From NCBI RefSeq assembly GCF_000513275.1, contig NZ_CBVJ010000023.1, positions 1 through 64,000 on the forward strand: a DNA stretch of 64,000 bases. Direction: 5' to 3'. Under the pieces are notes generated by a model, which ran no database searches, was not told the DNA's origin, and worked only from the letters and a program-made list of their open reading frames with translations. How positions within the stretch are numbered: position 1 is the first letter of the stretch; each line of letters opens with the position of its first letter. Origin of the DNA: Paenibacillus gorillae (GTDB lineage: Bacteria > Bacillota > Bacilli > Paenibacillales > Paenibacillaceae). Position numbers and translations under genes: made by a program. Shown here piece by piece: positions 43,646-51,649 of this stretch.

Positions 43646-43818
43646 ACAAGAGCAGAGGAAACCGTGAGAGTCACACTGCCCGACTAATTCGCAAGCCTGC
43701 CCGTGGCGAACAGCAATCCAATTCGGTATTTGTCGCGCCTTCGGTCGATGGCCGGGACCGGGAATATACGGTGGTGCTGGAACGCAAAGCGATATATAAA
43801 AAGCCATCATTTCTATAA
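43642..43818 (+). CDS. Small basic protein translationally coupled to the TIR-like gene
   Basis: 58 residues, starting MNKSRGNRESHTARLIRKPA, basic N-terminal half, ending KAIYKKPSFL. The ATG overlaps the TGA of the TIR-like gene (ATGA), and a GGGAGGCGATTCACA element precedes it. A terminator follows 57 bases later. The arrangement suggests one operon and perhaps an immunity, inhibitor or adaptor function, but this is inference. No family is recognised. Confidence 0.6.
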   Translation: MNKSRGNRESHTARLIRKPARGEQQSNSVFVAPSVDGRDREYTVVLERKAIYKKPSFL

Positions 43819-43874
43819 TTGAACTTTGAATGGGCCTCGCCTTTGTCTCACAAACGGGGGCAGTCTCAATAGGA

Positions 43875-43906
43875 AGCCTCGGAGAAATCCGGGGCTTTTT
43901 TGTTTT
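43875..43906 (+). terminator. Terminator of the TIR-like operon
   Basis: AGCCTCGGA-GAAA-TCCGGGGCT stem-loop followed by six T. Confidence 0.82.
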
Positions 43907-43981
43907 CCCGGCGTTTGCGGCAGCCGCCTGCCTTGAACGGGCCGCCGCGATAAGGTATGCTTTGGATAGGGGGATACGCAG

Positions 43982-44752
43982 ATGGTCTATATAATTGCAG
44001 CAACCGCAGCAGCTGTGCTGCTTTATTTTCTGTTTATATTTCCGACCCAGTGGCTGAAGGTCGAACGGGTTCAGTATCCGGCAGGTCTCGGCATGAAGGT
44101 GCTGCATATTAGCGATCTGCATGTAGAGAAGATTCGGATAAGCGCCGCCAGAATAAAAAGATTGATTGAGACAGAGCGTCCATCGTATATTTTTATTACC
44201 GGAGACTTTACGCAAAACGGCAAATATTTGCCGAAAGTCCGTGTCTATCTGGAAGCGATCGCCGGCTGTGGCGTTCCGGTGTTTGCAGTACTCGGCAATC
44301 ATGATCACCGGCTGGCCGCGGGGCCAATGAAGCAGCTCGTTCAGCTCATGAGAGAAACGGGCGTGCAATTGCTGAGCAATCGCAGCTACGATGCGGGCGA
44401 GTTTATGCTGGTTGGCATTGACGATTGGGGAAGCAAGAAGAGCAAGCCGAAATTGGCGTTTCAAGGCGCAGGCAAGGTCAAGCCCGTTATCGTGCTAACC
44501 CATGACCCGAATCTTGTACTTCAACTCACTCAACGCTATGCTTATTTAATGGCTGGACATTTTCACGGCATGCAATTTAACGTACCTTTTCTTTTCCGAT
44601 ATATTAACAAAGGAAAGCTGGCAGCCGCCGGCATCGTGAAAGGGCTGCATGAAGGGAATCAGGGCGCTTATTACATATCCAAAGGAATCAGCCAGGCTGG
44701 GCCCAATGCCCGCTTTCTCATTCGCAGTGAAGTGACCATACACCAATTATAG
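43982..44752 (+). CDS. Membrane-anchored metallophosphoesterase
   Basis: 256 residues with an N-terminal membrane helix (about 2-20). All calcineurin-type motifs are present: HISDLHVEK, FITGDFTQ, LGNHDHR, LTHDPN and GHFHGMQF. Similar proteins (YkuE/YpbG group) act on the outer face of the membrane or the cytoplasmic side; the substrate is unknown. An AGGGGGATA element precedes the ATG. Confidence 0.87.
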   Translation: MVYIIAATAAAVLLYFLFIFPTQWLKVERVQYPAGLGMKVLHISDLHVEKIRISAARIKRLIETERPSYIFITGDFTQNGKYLPKVRVYLEAIAGCGVPVFAVLGNHDHRLAAGPMKQLVQLMRETGVQLLSNRSYDAGEFMLVGIDDWGSKKSKPKLAFQGAGKVKPVIVLTHDPNLVLQLTQRYAYLMAGHFHGMQFNVPFLFRYINKGKLAAAGIVKGLHEGNQGAYYISKGISQAGPNARFLIRSEVTIHQL

Positions 44753-44817
44753 GTTGATGGCCGACAGGCCTTGCTAGCCATAATGAACGCATGACAACAT
44801 CGGAAGGGGTGAAGAGA

Positions 44818-45090
44818 ATGAAAATGAGCGTAACATCAGCCGCAACGGCATGTTTTATGGAAGAATGGGGCTTCAAGCCAGAGGACAGCGTACGTATTTA
44901 TGTGCGGTACAGCGGCGGAGGCGAGGATGCGTTTTCGTTCGGCATCATGAAGGATACAGCAAGATACCCGGCGGTTAGTACGGTTCAGGATGGCATTCAT
45001 TTTTACATGGAAGAGAACGACGCTTGGTATATGGACGGCAAGGATTTGACCATTGATCTGCGTAATGAAAATATCGTCTTCGTCAAATAA
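44818..45090 (+). CDS. HesB/IscA-like (YneR type) small protein lacking cysteine ligands
   Basis: 90 residues with the HesB-like fold: VTSAATACFMEEWGFKPEDSVRIYVRYSGGGEDAFSFGI (quoted in part). The three conserved cysteines of IscA are absent, as in YneR/YqkB-type homologues, so Fe-S carrier function is doubtful. ATG 44818 follows GGAAGGGGTG. A terminator follows at once. Confidence 0.78.
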   Translation: MKMSVTSAATACFMEEWGFKPEDSVRIYVRYSGGGEDAFSFGIMKDTARYPAVSTVQDGIHFYMEENDAWYMDGKDLTIDLRNENIVFVK

Positions 45091-45092
45091 AG

Positions 45093-45143
45093 AAAGGCTT
45101 TTCTCGTTGGGACCGGCTACGATCCTTCGAGAAAAGCCTTTTT
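45093..45143. terminator. Terminator between the HesB-like and YdjM-like genes
   Basis: AAAGGCTTTTCTCG and CGAGAAAAGCCTTTTT arms around a 21-base loop. It sits between convergent genes. Confidence 0.85.
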
Positions 45144-45159
45144 CTTGCGGTTGTGCGAG

Positions 45160-45801
45160 CTAACGCAGCTTGATCGATTTTTTGAAAATCGGGTAAAACC
45201 ACTTCACGCCGCTTGGCGTAAGGGTGTCAGCGATAAGGTGGGAGAGATAGCCGAGAACGGCCACGCGCATTAGTCCCTCTAACTGGAGCTCGCGCTCGAG
45301 GCCGAGTCCGATGGCTCCCCAGGCAATTACCGCCCATACCGTATGTGTCATCCCGCGATGCTTCAGCCATGGTGCGATGCCGACAAATAGGCCGAATCCG
45401 ATGAGCCAAGTCATGTTAGCCATAAATCCGGCGTACATCATTCCGCAGCCGACAGCGGTGACTAAGGCGTTACGTATAGCTCCTCGTCCGGCAAACAAGC
45501 CGGCTAATACGACGGCAACGGAAAAGATGGCAAGCTTCAGGTTGAAGTACTGGTCGGCGGCATACAAATAGGCGACAGCGCCTGCAAGCAGCCACCCGCC
45601 TCCTTGAATGAGGGAGTAGATGAGCTTCGACAGCTTGCCCAGCTTAGAGCTAAGAATGCTAGGCCCATCCAAATCCGCGCTCAGGGCAGACACACCTGCT
45701 ACAGCAACGTAGACGGCAGCATTCATAACGGAGAATGGGTAATAAACGGCGGCGGCAGCGCCGATAGCGACTCCGATCGCCAAATGAGTAGAGCCTTTCA
45801 T
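45160..45801 (-). CDS. YdjM/DUF457-type membrane-bound hydrolase-like protein
   Basis: 213 residues with about five membrane segments. The family motifs are GSTHLAIG at the N-terminus, SADLDGPSIL near residue 42, HRGMTHTV near 150 and LGYLSHLIADTLTPSGVKWFYP near the C-terminus (quoted over 20 in the gene but here as LGYLSHLIADTLTP and GVKWFYP). The conserved His/Asp set suggests metal binding. Function is unknown. Confidence 0.82.
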   Translation of the reverse strand: MKGSTHLAIGVAIGAAAAVYYPFSVMNAAVYVAVAGVSALSADLDGPSILSSKLGKLSKLIYSLIQGGGWLLAGAVAYLYAADQYFNLKLAIFSVAVVLAGLFAGRGAIRNALVTAVGCGMMYAGFMANMTWLIGFGLFVGIAPWLKHRGMTHTVWAVIAWGAIGLGLERELQLEGLMRVAVLGYLSHLIADTLTPSGVKWFYPIFKKSIKLR

Positions 45802-45931
45802 ATTGCCTCCCGTGACTGACTATGGCGTCAAACATATGTTCGCATTCTTATTATAACGTTATAATAAGGGAGAAAACAATAGGGAAGTCTTTAACTTCAG
45901 TCCATGGGTTGTGTGAATGAATGATATCAAG

Positions 45932-46243
45932 CTATTCGCTCCGGCGCTGCAGGCGGGCGCTTATTTCTTCAGTGACGACGAATGCAAGCTCTTCGTTGTC
46001 GAACAAGGACAACACTTGAAGCACCGTATCGTCATCGATGTCGCCAGCTTCCTCGCGTGGTGCGGTAAGCGACAATGCCTCTTGGAGCGCGGCGTTGTCT
46101 AACTGGTGAGGATAGGCACGAGCGTACAGCTCGGCTGCGTCCAGTCCATGATTGACACACCATTGCGCAAAGACGAGAATCATCGTCTGTTCGTCGCGGC
46201 GGTAGGCGTCAATAATAAATTGATCCCGTTCCTTGGCATTCAT
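45932..46243 (-). CDS. Small acidic helical protein of unknown function
   Basis: 103 residues, predicted all-helical and acidic. It contains AQWCVNHGLDAAELYARAYP and an acidic DIDDDTVLQVLSLFDNEELAF stretch (quoted in part). An AAGGGGAACG element precedes the ATG. No membrane segment or known motif is seen. Confidence 0.7.
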   Translation of the reverse strand: MNAKERDQFIIDAYRRDEQTMILVFAQWCVNHGLDAAELYARAYPHQLDNAALQEALSLTAPREEAGDIDDDTVLQVLSLFDNEELAFVVTEEISARLQRRSE

Positions 46244-46384
46244 TGAGCGTTCCCCTTATTAGTGATAATATGAAATGAAATTCATTATAGCATGGTTTGA
46301 CGGAGTGTAAGCAACGATTTCCTTTGGAAACCTTGCTTGCATCGTATACAATGGAGGCATACATAGGAGAGGAGTCCAACATAT

Positions 46385-47365
46385 ATGACGGACAGAAAAA
46401 AAAGAATCATACTGGATGTAGACACAGGAATTGATGATGCGGTAGCGGTATTATACGCGCTGTTATCCCCGGATATTGAACTCGTAGGTATAACGACGGT
46501 TTTCGGCAACATTGAGGTGGAGCAAGCGACGGAAAATACGCTGCGTCTGATTAAATTAGCCAATTGCGGCTACGAGGTGCCCGTTGCAATGGGCGCCAGC
46601 AAACCGCTTGCACGCGAATATAGCGGACCGGTGCCGCATATCCACGGCCATAACGGAATTGGTGATGTGGAGCTGCCAAAATCAGAGCAGCAGCCGCTTG
46701 AAGAATCGGCTGAGGATTTCATCATCCGGAAGGCGCATGAGCTTGCTGGCGAACTCATTATCGTACCGGTAGGCAGAATGACCAACGTTGCCAATGCGGT
46801 TCAGAAAGATCCGTCGATTGCGAAGCTGATCAACCGCGTCGTTATCATGGGCGGAACGGTGTTCGCACCGGGCAATGTAACGCCGGTCAGTGAAGCGAAT
46901 TTCTGGGGCGATCCAGAGGCAGCAGCCGTTTTGTTCAATTCCGAACTGGCCATTACGGTAGTTGGTCTGGATGTAACGATGAAAGTAAAGCTGACGCGTC
47001 AGCATCTGGAGCAGCTGCTGCAGAACGCGCCATCCGAAAAGCGGGAAGTTGCCCTATTCTTGCAGCAATCGATGGATCGTTATATTCAGTTCTACGGGGA
47101 GTCGAGCGGCTTCTTGGGCGCATGCGCGATGCATGATCCGCTAGCTGTGCTGGTTGCCGTCGATCCTTCACTTGTACGGACACAAACACTGAAGGCTGTC
47201 ATCGACTGCGGGCATGATCTGACCGCCGGTATGATTATTACGGATCGTCGTTTCAATTCCGATATCGGCAGAGAAATTGAATTCTGCCTGGAGGTTGAAG
47301 CAGAGCGTTCGTTAAGTCAGCTGCTGTCCGTATTTGCTGCCCCTGTAGCGGAGAGGACTGTATAG
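46385..47365 (+). CDS. Inosine/uridine-preferring nucleoside hydrolase
   Basis: 326 residues. The calcium-binding DVDTGIDDA is at residue 11, the substrate-site IHGHNGIGD near 80, VPVGRMTNVANAV near 122, VIMGGTVFAPGNVTPVSEANFWGDPEAA (quoted in part) near 150, and ACAMHDPLAV near 240 supplies the last Asp. It splits ribonucleosides into base and ribose. AGGAGAGGAG precedes the ATG. The thioesterase gene starts 2 bases after its stop, so the two are cotranscribed. Confidence 0.9.
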   Translation: MTDRKKRIILDVDTGIDDAVAVLYALLSPDIELVGITTVFGNIEVEQATENTLRLIKLANCGYEVPVAMGASKPLAREYSGPVPHIHGHNGIGDVELPKSEQQPLEESAEDFIIRKAHELAGELIIVPVGRMTNVANAVQKDPSIAKLINRVVIMGGTVFAPGNVTPVSEANFWGDPEAAAVLFNSELAITVVGLDVTMKVKLTRQHLEQLLQNAPSEKREVALFLQQSMDRYIQFYGESSGFLGACAMHDPLAVLVAVDPSLVRTQTLKAVIDCGHDLTAGMIITDRRFNSDIGREIEFCLEVEAERSLSQLLSVFAAPVAERTV

Positions 47366-47367
47366 TC

Positions 47368-47880
47368 ATGGAGCAACGGTATGCGCGCGAGTCCAGATGC
47401 TACAAAACTTCCCGTGTATTCCCGACGGACGTCAACAATCACAATACGCTGTTCGGCGGAAAGCTGATGCAATTTATTGATGATATCGCTTCTATTGCTG
47501 CTACCAAACACTGCCGCCGTACGGTCGTTACGGCATCTACGGATTCTGTCGACTTTCTGCAGCCTATCCGGCCTACCGATTACGTGAGTCTGGAATCGTA
47601 CGTCACTTGGAATGGCAGAACATCGGTAGAGGTGTTCGTTAAAGTCATTAAAGAAGATCTGTTGAGCGGCGAGAGGGTAGTAGCGGCAACGTCGTTCTTA
47701 ACATTCGTTGCGCTGGATGAGAATAACAAGCCGATTCCGGTTCCACGTGTTATTCCGGAATCTGAGGAGGAGCTGAAGCTGTTCGAGACGGCTCCGCAGC
47801 GCTCAGAGATGCGCCGTCAGCGAAGGGAAGAGAGCAAGAAGTTTGCCGGTTATTTGACCGTCAAACCGCCCTGGGTATAA
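47368..47880 (+). CDS. Acyl-CoA thioesterase, hotdog fold (YkhA type)
   Basis: 170 residues. The hotdog motifs VFPTDVNNHNTLFGGKLMQFID (quoted in part) near residue 18, VDFLQPIRPTDYV and ATSFLTFVALDE are those of YkhA/YciA acyl-CoA hydrolases. The C-terminal 30 residues are charged. A terminator begins 5 bases after the stop. Confidence 0.88.
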   Translation: MEQRYARESRCYKTSRVFPTDVNNHNTLFGGKLMQFIDDIASIAATKHCRRTVVTASTDSVDFLQPIRPTDYVSLESYVTWNGRTSVEVFVKVIKEDLLSGERVVAATSFLTFVALDENNKPIPVPRVIPESEEELKLFETAPQRSEMRRQRREESKKFAGYLTVKPPWV

Positions 47881-47884
47881 AGGG

Positions 47885-47911
47885 AAAGGCGCAGCCTATG
47901 GCTGCGCCTTT
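47885..47911. terminator. Terminator after the thioesterase gene
   Basis: AAAGGCGCAGCC-TAT-GGCTGCGCCTTT perfect hairpin with flanking A and T residues; works in either direction. Confidence 0.85.
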
Positions 47912-47997
47912 ATTACGAGTTGAATCATAAGGTAAACGACTAAGGCAAGCGCTACGCAAATACCTAGAATCGTGAATACCGCTCTTCGGCCATTCAT
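47896..47997 (-). CDS. Possible 33-residue membrane peptide
   Basis: ATG 47997 starts MNGRRAVFTILGICVALALV and then YLMIQLVIKAQP, one membrane helix with a basic N-terminus. Its stop lies inside the bidirectional terminator, a usual arrangement for small genes. The ribosome binding site (AAAGTTGGTG) is weak, so the call is tentative. Confidence 0.4.
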   Translation of the reverse strand: MNGRRAVFTILGICVALALVVYLMIQLVIKAQP

Positions 47998-48145
47998 ATG
48001 TAAGCACCAACTTTCTTGGACTAGCCTCTCTATTACTCCATTATATACGAATCAGGAGAGAAAGTCATAAGTGCAGGTGCTCAAATTGGCCTCTTGCTGC
48101 GAAAGTTATTATAATGGACGTATCGGCAAGAGAGGAATGAGAGCA

Positions 48146-48733
48146 ATGGAAGCGGAAGATACGAAGATCATCACTCAAGAGGAATTTGCAGCGGTATCCG
48201 AACTGTTTCGCAAGGCATACCCTTATTTTGTTCATGAAATAGAGCGGGTAGAAGAGGAGCGCGGCAAGCTTAATGATTTTCAGCTTATGCTGGCAGTAAG
48301 CCGCGCGAAAGAAAGCCTTGCTATCGTCAACTGGGATTACCGCAAAATGATTAACATGGTGTTTGACGGCTACGTCGATATTTATAAGGAATTAGGCCGC
48401 AAAGAGGCGGACGAATGGGCGATTGTCACCTTCGGCTGCAGCAGGTATATAAAGCGTATAGACGGGTTTACTTCCGTTGCTGAGGATGAGAACGAGAAAC
48501 AGGTTGAATATGATGCGGCAAGCTTGCAGATTCTGCTCAATGAATTATCGCTGCAGATGGAGGCAAAGGAGGCTGAACTGCTGCAGCTTTACGAGGACTT
48601 TAACCGGCTGCAGCGAATCTCGGAGAAATTGAAGAAGGAGCCTCTGGCACCAGCTCCTCTGCCGGAAGAGGCGGATGCTGATCAGCAGCAGAAGCATGAA
48701 GAAGCGGATGTCTCAGCGAAAAATGAAGATTAA
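48146..48733 (+). CDS. Soluble protein of unknown function with acidic C-terminal tail
   Basis: 195 residues. A helical domain (about 1-115; FRKAYPYFVHEIERVEEERGK, VNWDYRKMINMVFDGYVD, quoted in parts) is followed by a coiled-coil-like segment (about 130-165) and a tail rich in Glu, Gln, Ala and Pro. A GAGGA element is 9 bases before ATG 48146; the frame extends to 48071 but TATAAT-like sequence at about 48109 suggests a downstream start. No family is recognised. Confidence 0.72.
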   Translation: MEAEDTKIITQEEFAAVSELFRKAYPYFVHEIERVEEERGKLNDFQLMLAVSRAKESLAIVNWDYRKMINMVFDGYVDIYKELGRKEADEWAIVTFGCSRYIKRIDGFTSVAEDENEKQVEYDAASLQILLNELSLQMEAKEAELLQLYEDFNRLQRISEKLKKEPLAPAPLPEEADADQQQKHEEADVSAKNED

Positions 48734-48778
48734 AACAAATAACCTCCAGGACCAAAAGTCCTGGAGGTTATTTGTTTT
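48732..48778. terminator. Long bidirectional terminator
   Basis: Twenty-one-base perfect arms (AAAACAAATAACCTCCAGGA type) around a 5-base loop. It separates the unknown gene from the convergent NlpC/P60 gene. Confidence 0.9.
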
Positions 48779-48800
48779 GAATATTTTCAAAATGAGAAAA

Positions 48801-49304
48801 CTAAAGGACACGGCGAGCTGTCACGTAAGTCTTGTCCCATGCACTGCCGCTAAAGTTCGAGATTGTAACGCCAACGCCTACTTTGTAAGTGTGAAGAAGC
48901 TTGTTGTTGCCCAAGTAGACACTAACATGGTTAATAACGCCATCGCGGTTCGTATCCGAGAAGATCAAATCGCCTGGCTTCAGATTGGCTCTCGATACGA
49001 ATTTGCCGACTTTAGATTGCTGTTGGGAGGAGCGGGGAAGGCTGACTCCATGTTTTTTGAAAATATATTGCGTGAACGAGGAGCAGTCGAAATAGGCTGT
49101 GCTTCCCGCTTTTGCACCGTGCTTATATGGTTTGCCAAGCAGGGCTTTACCTGACGCTATAATTTGATTAGCTTTTGTACTGCTGCTGACTGCTGCATGC
49201 GCCTGCTGCGGAACTGCGATCACCGCGCCGCTGAATGCAATGGATAAGCTAATGCCGACACCGGCGATTACTTTAATCATTTTTTGAGTTGTGTTTCTTT
49301 TCAT
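48801..49304 (-). CDS. Secreted NlpC/P60 endopeptidase
   Basis: 167 residues with a signal peptide (about 1-38, AHAAVSS site). The catalytic domain has the cysteine in YFDCSSFTQYIF, the histidine in GVINHVSVYLG, and the third residue (His) in KLLHTYKVG. It cleaves cell wall stem peptides. There is no extra SH3 or LysM domain. AGGAGG lies 8 bases before the ATG. Confidence 0.88.
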   Translation of the reverse strand: MKRNTTQKMIKVIAGVGISLSIAFSGAVIAVPQQAHAAVSSSTKANQIIASGKALLGKPYKHGAKAGSTAYFDCSSFTQYIFKKHGVSLPRSSQQQSKVGKFVSRANLKPGDLIFSDTNRDGVINHVSVYLGNNKLLHTYKVGVGVTISNFSGSAWDKTYVTARRVL

Positions 49305-49612
49305 AGGGAAAACCTCCTAATTGTGTTTGCCGAAGTAGGCATGTAGTCTAGTTGTTTATTTGCTAGAGCTAGCATAACACAGCAAAAACAGCCATTATTT
49401 ACTAATGGGAGATTGAAACCTTATGAAATATGGACTATTACTGCATTATTAAAATAAAATGAAAGATCATTAATTTTGGACCAATTGACAAAATCATCAT
49501 TGTAAGGGTTTGCTATTAACTTTTTGTAAGAGAAGAAGATGAAGTTGAATAGTTTTCCAATGTATAATAGTGGAAGTTGTGTATGTATTTATTGAGGACG
49601 GGGGTAATTGCG
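49305..49612. other. Intergenic region
   Basis: A 308-base A+T-rich gap between divergent genes. A TATAAT at 49563-49568 is probably the -10 of the following acetyltransferase gene. No other gene, repeat or RNA is seen. Confidence 0.4.
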
Positions 49613-50155
49613 TTGAGTATATATTATAGAAGGTTAGTTATTGAAGATTGTGAACGAATAAAGGATATGAACGCTTCACAATATATTAAGAGAGCATGGA
49701 GAGAAGTAGACGGGCAACGCCAGTTAATCGATATCAATTATCAAGATCCGGATTGGCCGAGCGGCTACGAGTACCATTTCAATCATTTGAAAGCGACCGT
49801 ATCAGGTAAAGGTGAAGCTGTAGGCGCTTTTGATGAGAACAATAAACTAGCAGGCTTCGCAGCCTTAAATCGTGAGTTTTTTGGTGAGAAATATAACTAC
49901 GTTTTATTAGACCAGCTTTTTATTTCGCTTGAGCACAGAAATAAAGGGATTGGCAAGCAGCTGTTTTTGAAAATGGCTGAAGCAGCAAGAGAGTGGCGAG
50001 CCGATAAAATATATATTTGCGCAGGTTCTGCCGAGGAAACCATTGCCTTCTATTTTGCGATAGGCTGTAAAGAGGCGGTTGAACTAAATAAGGAATTGTA
50101 TGAGGGTGACCCTCGAGATTTTCAATTAGAGTACTTGTTGGCTTCAAATAGGTAA
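49613..50155 (+). CDS. GNAT family N-acetyltransferase
   Basis: 180 residues. The acetyl-CoA site is DQLFISLEHRNKGIGKQLFLKM near residues 100-122 (the RNKGIGK loop is diagnostic). The substrate is unknown. The start is TTG 49613, 8 bases after GGGGG; a longer frame from 49577 begins within 9 bases of the -10 element and is not supported. Confidence 0.82.
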   Translation: MSIYYRRLVIEDCERIKDMNASQYIKRAWREVDGQRQLIDINYQDPDWPSGYEYHFNHLKATVSGKGEAVGAFDENNKLAGFAALNREFFGEKYNYVLLDQLFISLEHRNKGIGKQLFLKMAEAAREWRADKIYICAGSAEETIAFYFAIGCKEAVELNKELYEGDPRDFQLEYLLASNR

Positions 50156-50172
50156 CAAGCCTGCTCATCAAT

Positions 50173-50218
50173 AAAAAAGCAGAAACTTCTGAATCATTCA
50201 GAGGTTTCTGCTTTTTTA
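50173..50218. terminator. Bidirectional terminator after the acetyltransferase gene
   Basis: AAAAAAGCAGAAAC and GTTTCTGCTTTTTT arms with an inner CTGAAT/ATTCAG stem. It overlaps the 3' end of the convergent small gene. Confidence 0.85.
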
Positions 50219-50424
50219 CTTTGTTTTTCTTGCTTCTTGGTGTGCCAGTCCGCGAATACGAGAATAAGCAGAATTGGGGTATGCGTCACGCAATTCACGA
50301 TTAGAAAAGCCCATGGAAGCTTGGCAATGCTTAAATACGTTGCATTATGAGGTGCATACAGCAGCAGAGTCAGCAGCCAGAAAGCCGAGAAAACATACGC
50401 CCATATATAGGCTTTCAATTTCAT
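50194..50424 (-). CDS. Small two-span membrane protein
   Basis: 76 residues with two hydrophobic segments (about 5-25 and 36-56) and a charged C-terminus KKQEKQSKKAETSE. ATG 50424 is preceded by GGGGGG at 6 bases. It contains WAYVFSAFWLLTLLLYAPHN and NCVTHTPILLILVFADW. The function is unknown; it reads away from the ger operon. Confidence 0.65.
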   Translation of the reverse strand: MKLKAYIWAYVFSAFWLLTLLLYAPHNATYLSIAKLPWAFLIVNCVTHTPILLILVFADWHTKKQEKQSKKAETSE

Positions 50425-50536
50425 ATTCAGCCCCCCTTGTACTGCTGTCATTGTTCCCCGATTGAAGGCTTTATAACGTGAATAATTTACAGCGCCGGGG
50501 ACAGACTGAGGTTATTAAGAAAGGGATAATTTCACT

Positions 50537-51649
50537 ATGATGCGTCAAACTACCATTACGAATCAACAGATGATGGCACTTCTCGTGATTTCAACAGTTG
50601 GCACAGCCAGTCTGTATGCGCCAGCGATTTTAACACAATATGCAAGCAGGGATTCCTGGTTTCTCGTCTTGCTCGGGGGCAGTGTAGGCATATTGAACGT
50701 CCTCGTTTTTCTGCAATTGAATAAGTGGTATCCCGGTAAAAGCATTGTTGCGATTTCGAGGCAAGTGCTGGGGGGATGGTTCGGGGGACTCTTCTCGTTT
50801 CTGTTCTTCTTTTATTATCTGGACATTACGTCTTGGGTGCTGCGGGAATATGCCCAGTTTTTCATTATTGCGCTTAACCCGATGATTCCGCAGAACGGTT
50901 ATATGGTAGTGGGCGTCATCATGTGTGCCTATGCCGTATTTCACGGCCTGGAGGTCATTGCTCGCGTAGCGCTGCTTATTCTGGGCATATCTGTCGTGAC
51001 TTTTTTGTTCATATATATCCTGCTCTTTAACAGCTATAACTTTGAATATTTGCTTCCAGTTATGGAGAATGGAATCGGGAGTGCCTTTAAAGGAAGCTTT
51101 GTCGTGATCTCCTGGTTCGGCGATATGATGTTTATTTCGATGATTATTCAACATGTGAAACGGACAAAAAAGACGGTCCCCTATGCCATTGCAGGCATCG
51201 TCATTTCATTCCTGCTGCTTATGATGTCTGTTGTAGGCTGTATCGTCGTGTTTGGCGGAAAGGGTACGAGTACTTTTACATACCCCATTGTCAGCCTTAT
51301 TCAGAATATTAAGCTGTTCGGGGATATCGAGCGGCTTGATGCCATTCTAATCGCCATTTGGGTTATGAGCTCGTTCGTCAAAGTAACCGTCTATTTCTGG
51401 TCCTCGCTTCAAGCGCTAACCGAATGGCTGCATATTAACCGTCCTCGCTTGTTCATTCCGCCGCTTGCAGTTGCCGTTGTCCTTTGCGCCCGATTTAAAA
51501 TATGGGGACTGATCGAGATGAGCAGCCTGTATGACCGGCAAGCTTGGTATTTCTTGATCTTTCAATTTGTTCTGCCCGTTGTACTGCTTCTTGTTGCTGC
51601 TGTGAGACAAAATTCGATCCCGGAGGAGAAATCTTATGGAAGCGGATGA
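50537..51649 (+). CDS. Spore germination receptor B subunit (GerAB/YndE family)
   Basis: 370 residues with about ten membrane segments, amino acid permease-like fold. It starts with TTITNQQMMALLVISTVGTA, typical of the endospore germination permease family. With the following A and C subunits it forms a nutrient germinant receptor in the inner spore membrane and probably binds the germinant. It overlaps the A-subunit gene by 14 bases. Here the order is B-A-C rather than A-B-C. Confidence 0.9.
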   Translation: MMRQTTITNQQMMALLVISTVGTASLYAPAILTQYASRDSWFLVLLGGSVGILNVLVFLQLNKWYPGKSIVAISRQVLGGWFGGLFSFLFFFYYLDITSWVLREYAQFFIIALNPMIPQNGYMVVGVIMCAYAVFHGLEVIARVALLILGISVVTFLFIYILLFNSYNFEYLLPVMENGIGSAFKGSFVVISWFGDMMFISMIIQHVKRTKKTVPYAIAGIVISFLLLMMSVVGCIVVFGGKGTSTFTYPIVSLIQNIKLFGDIERLDAILIAIWVMSSFVKVTVYFWSSLQALTEWLHINRPRLFIPPLAVAVVLCARFKIWGLIEMSSLYDRQAWYFLIFQFVLPVVLLLVAAVRQNSIPEEKSYGSG

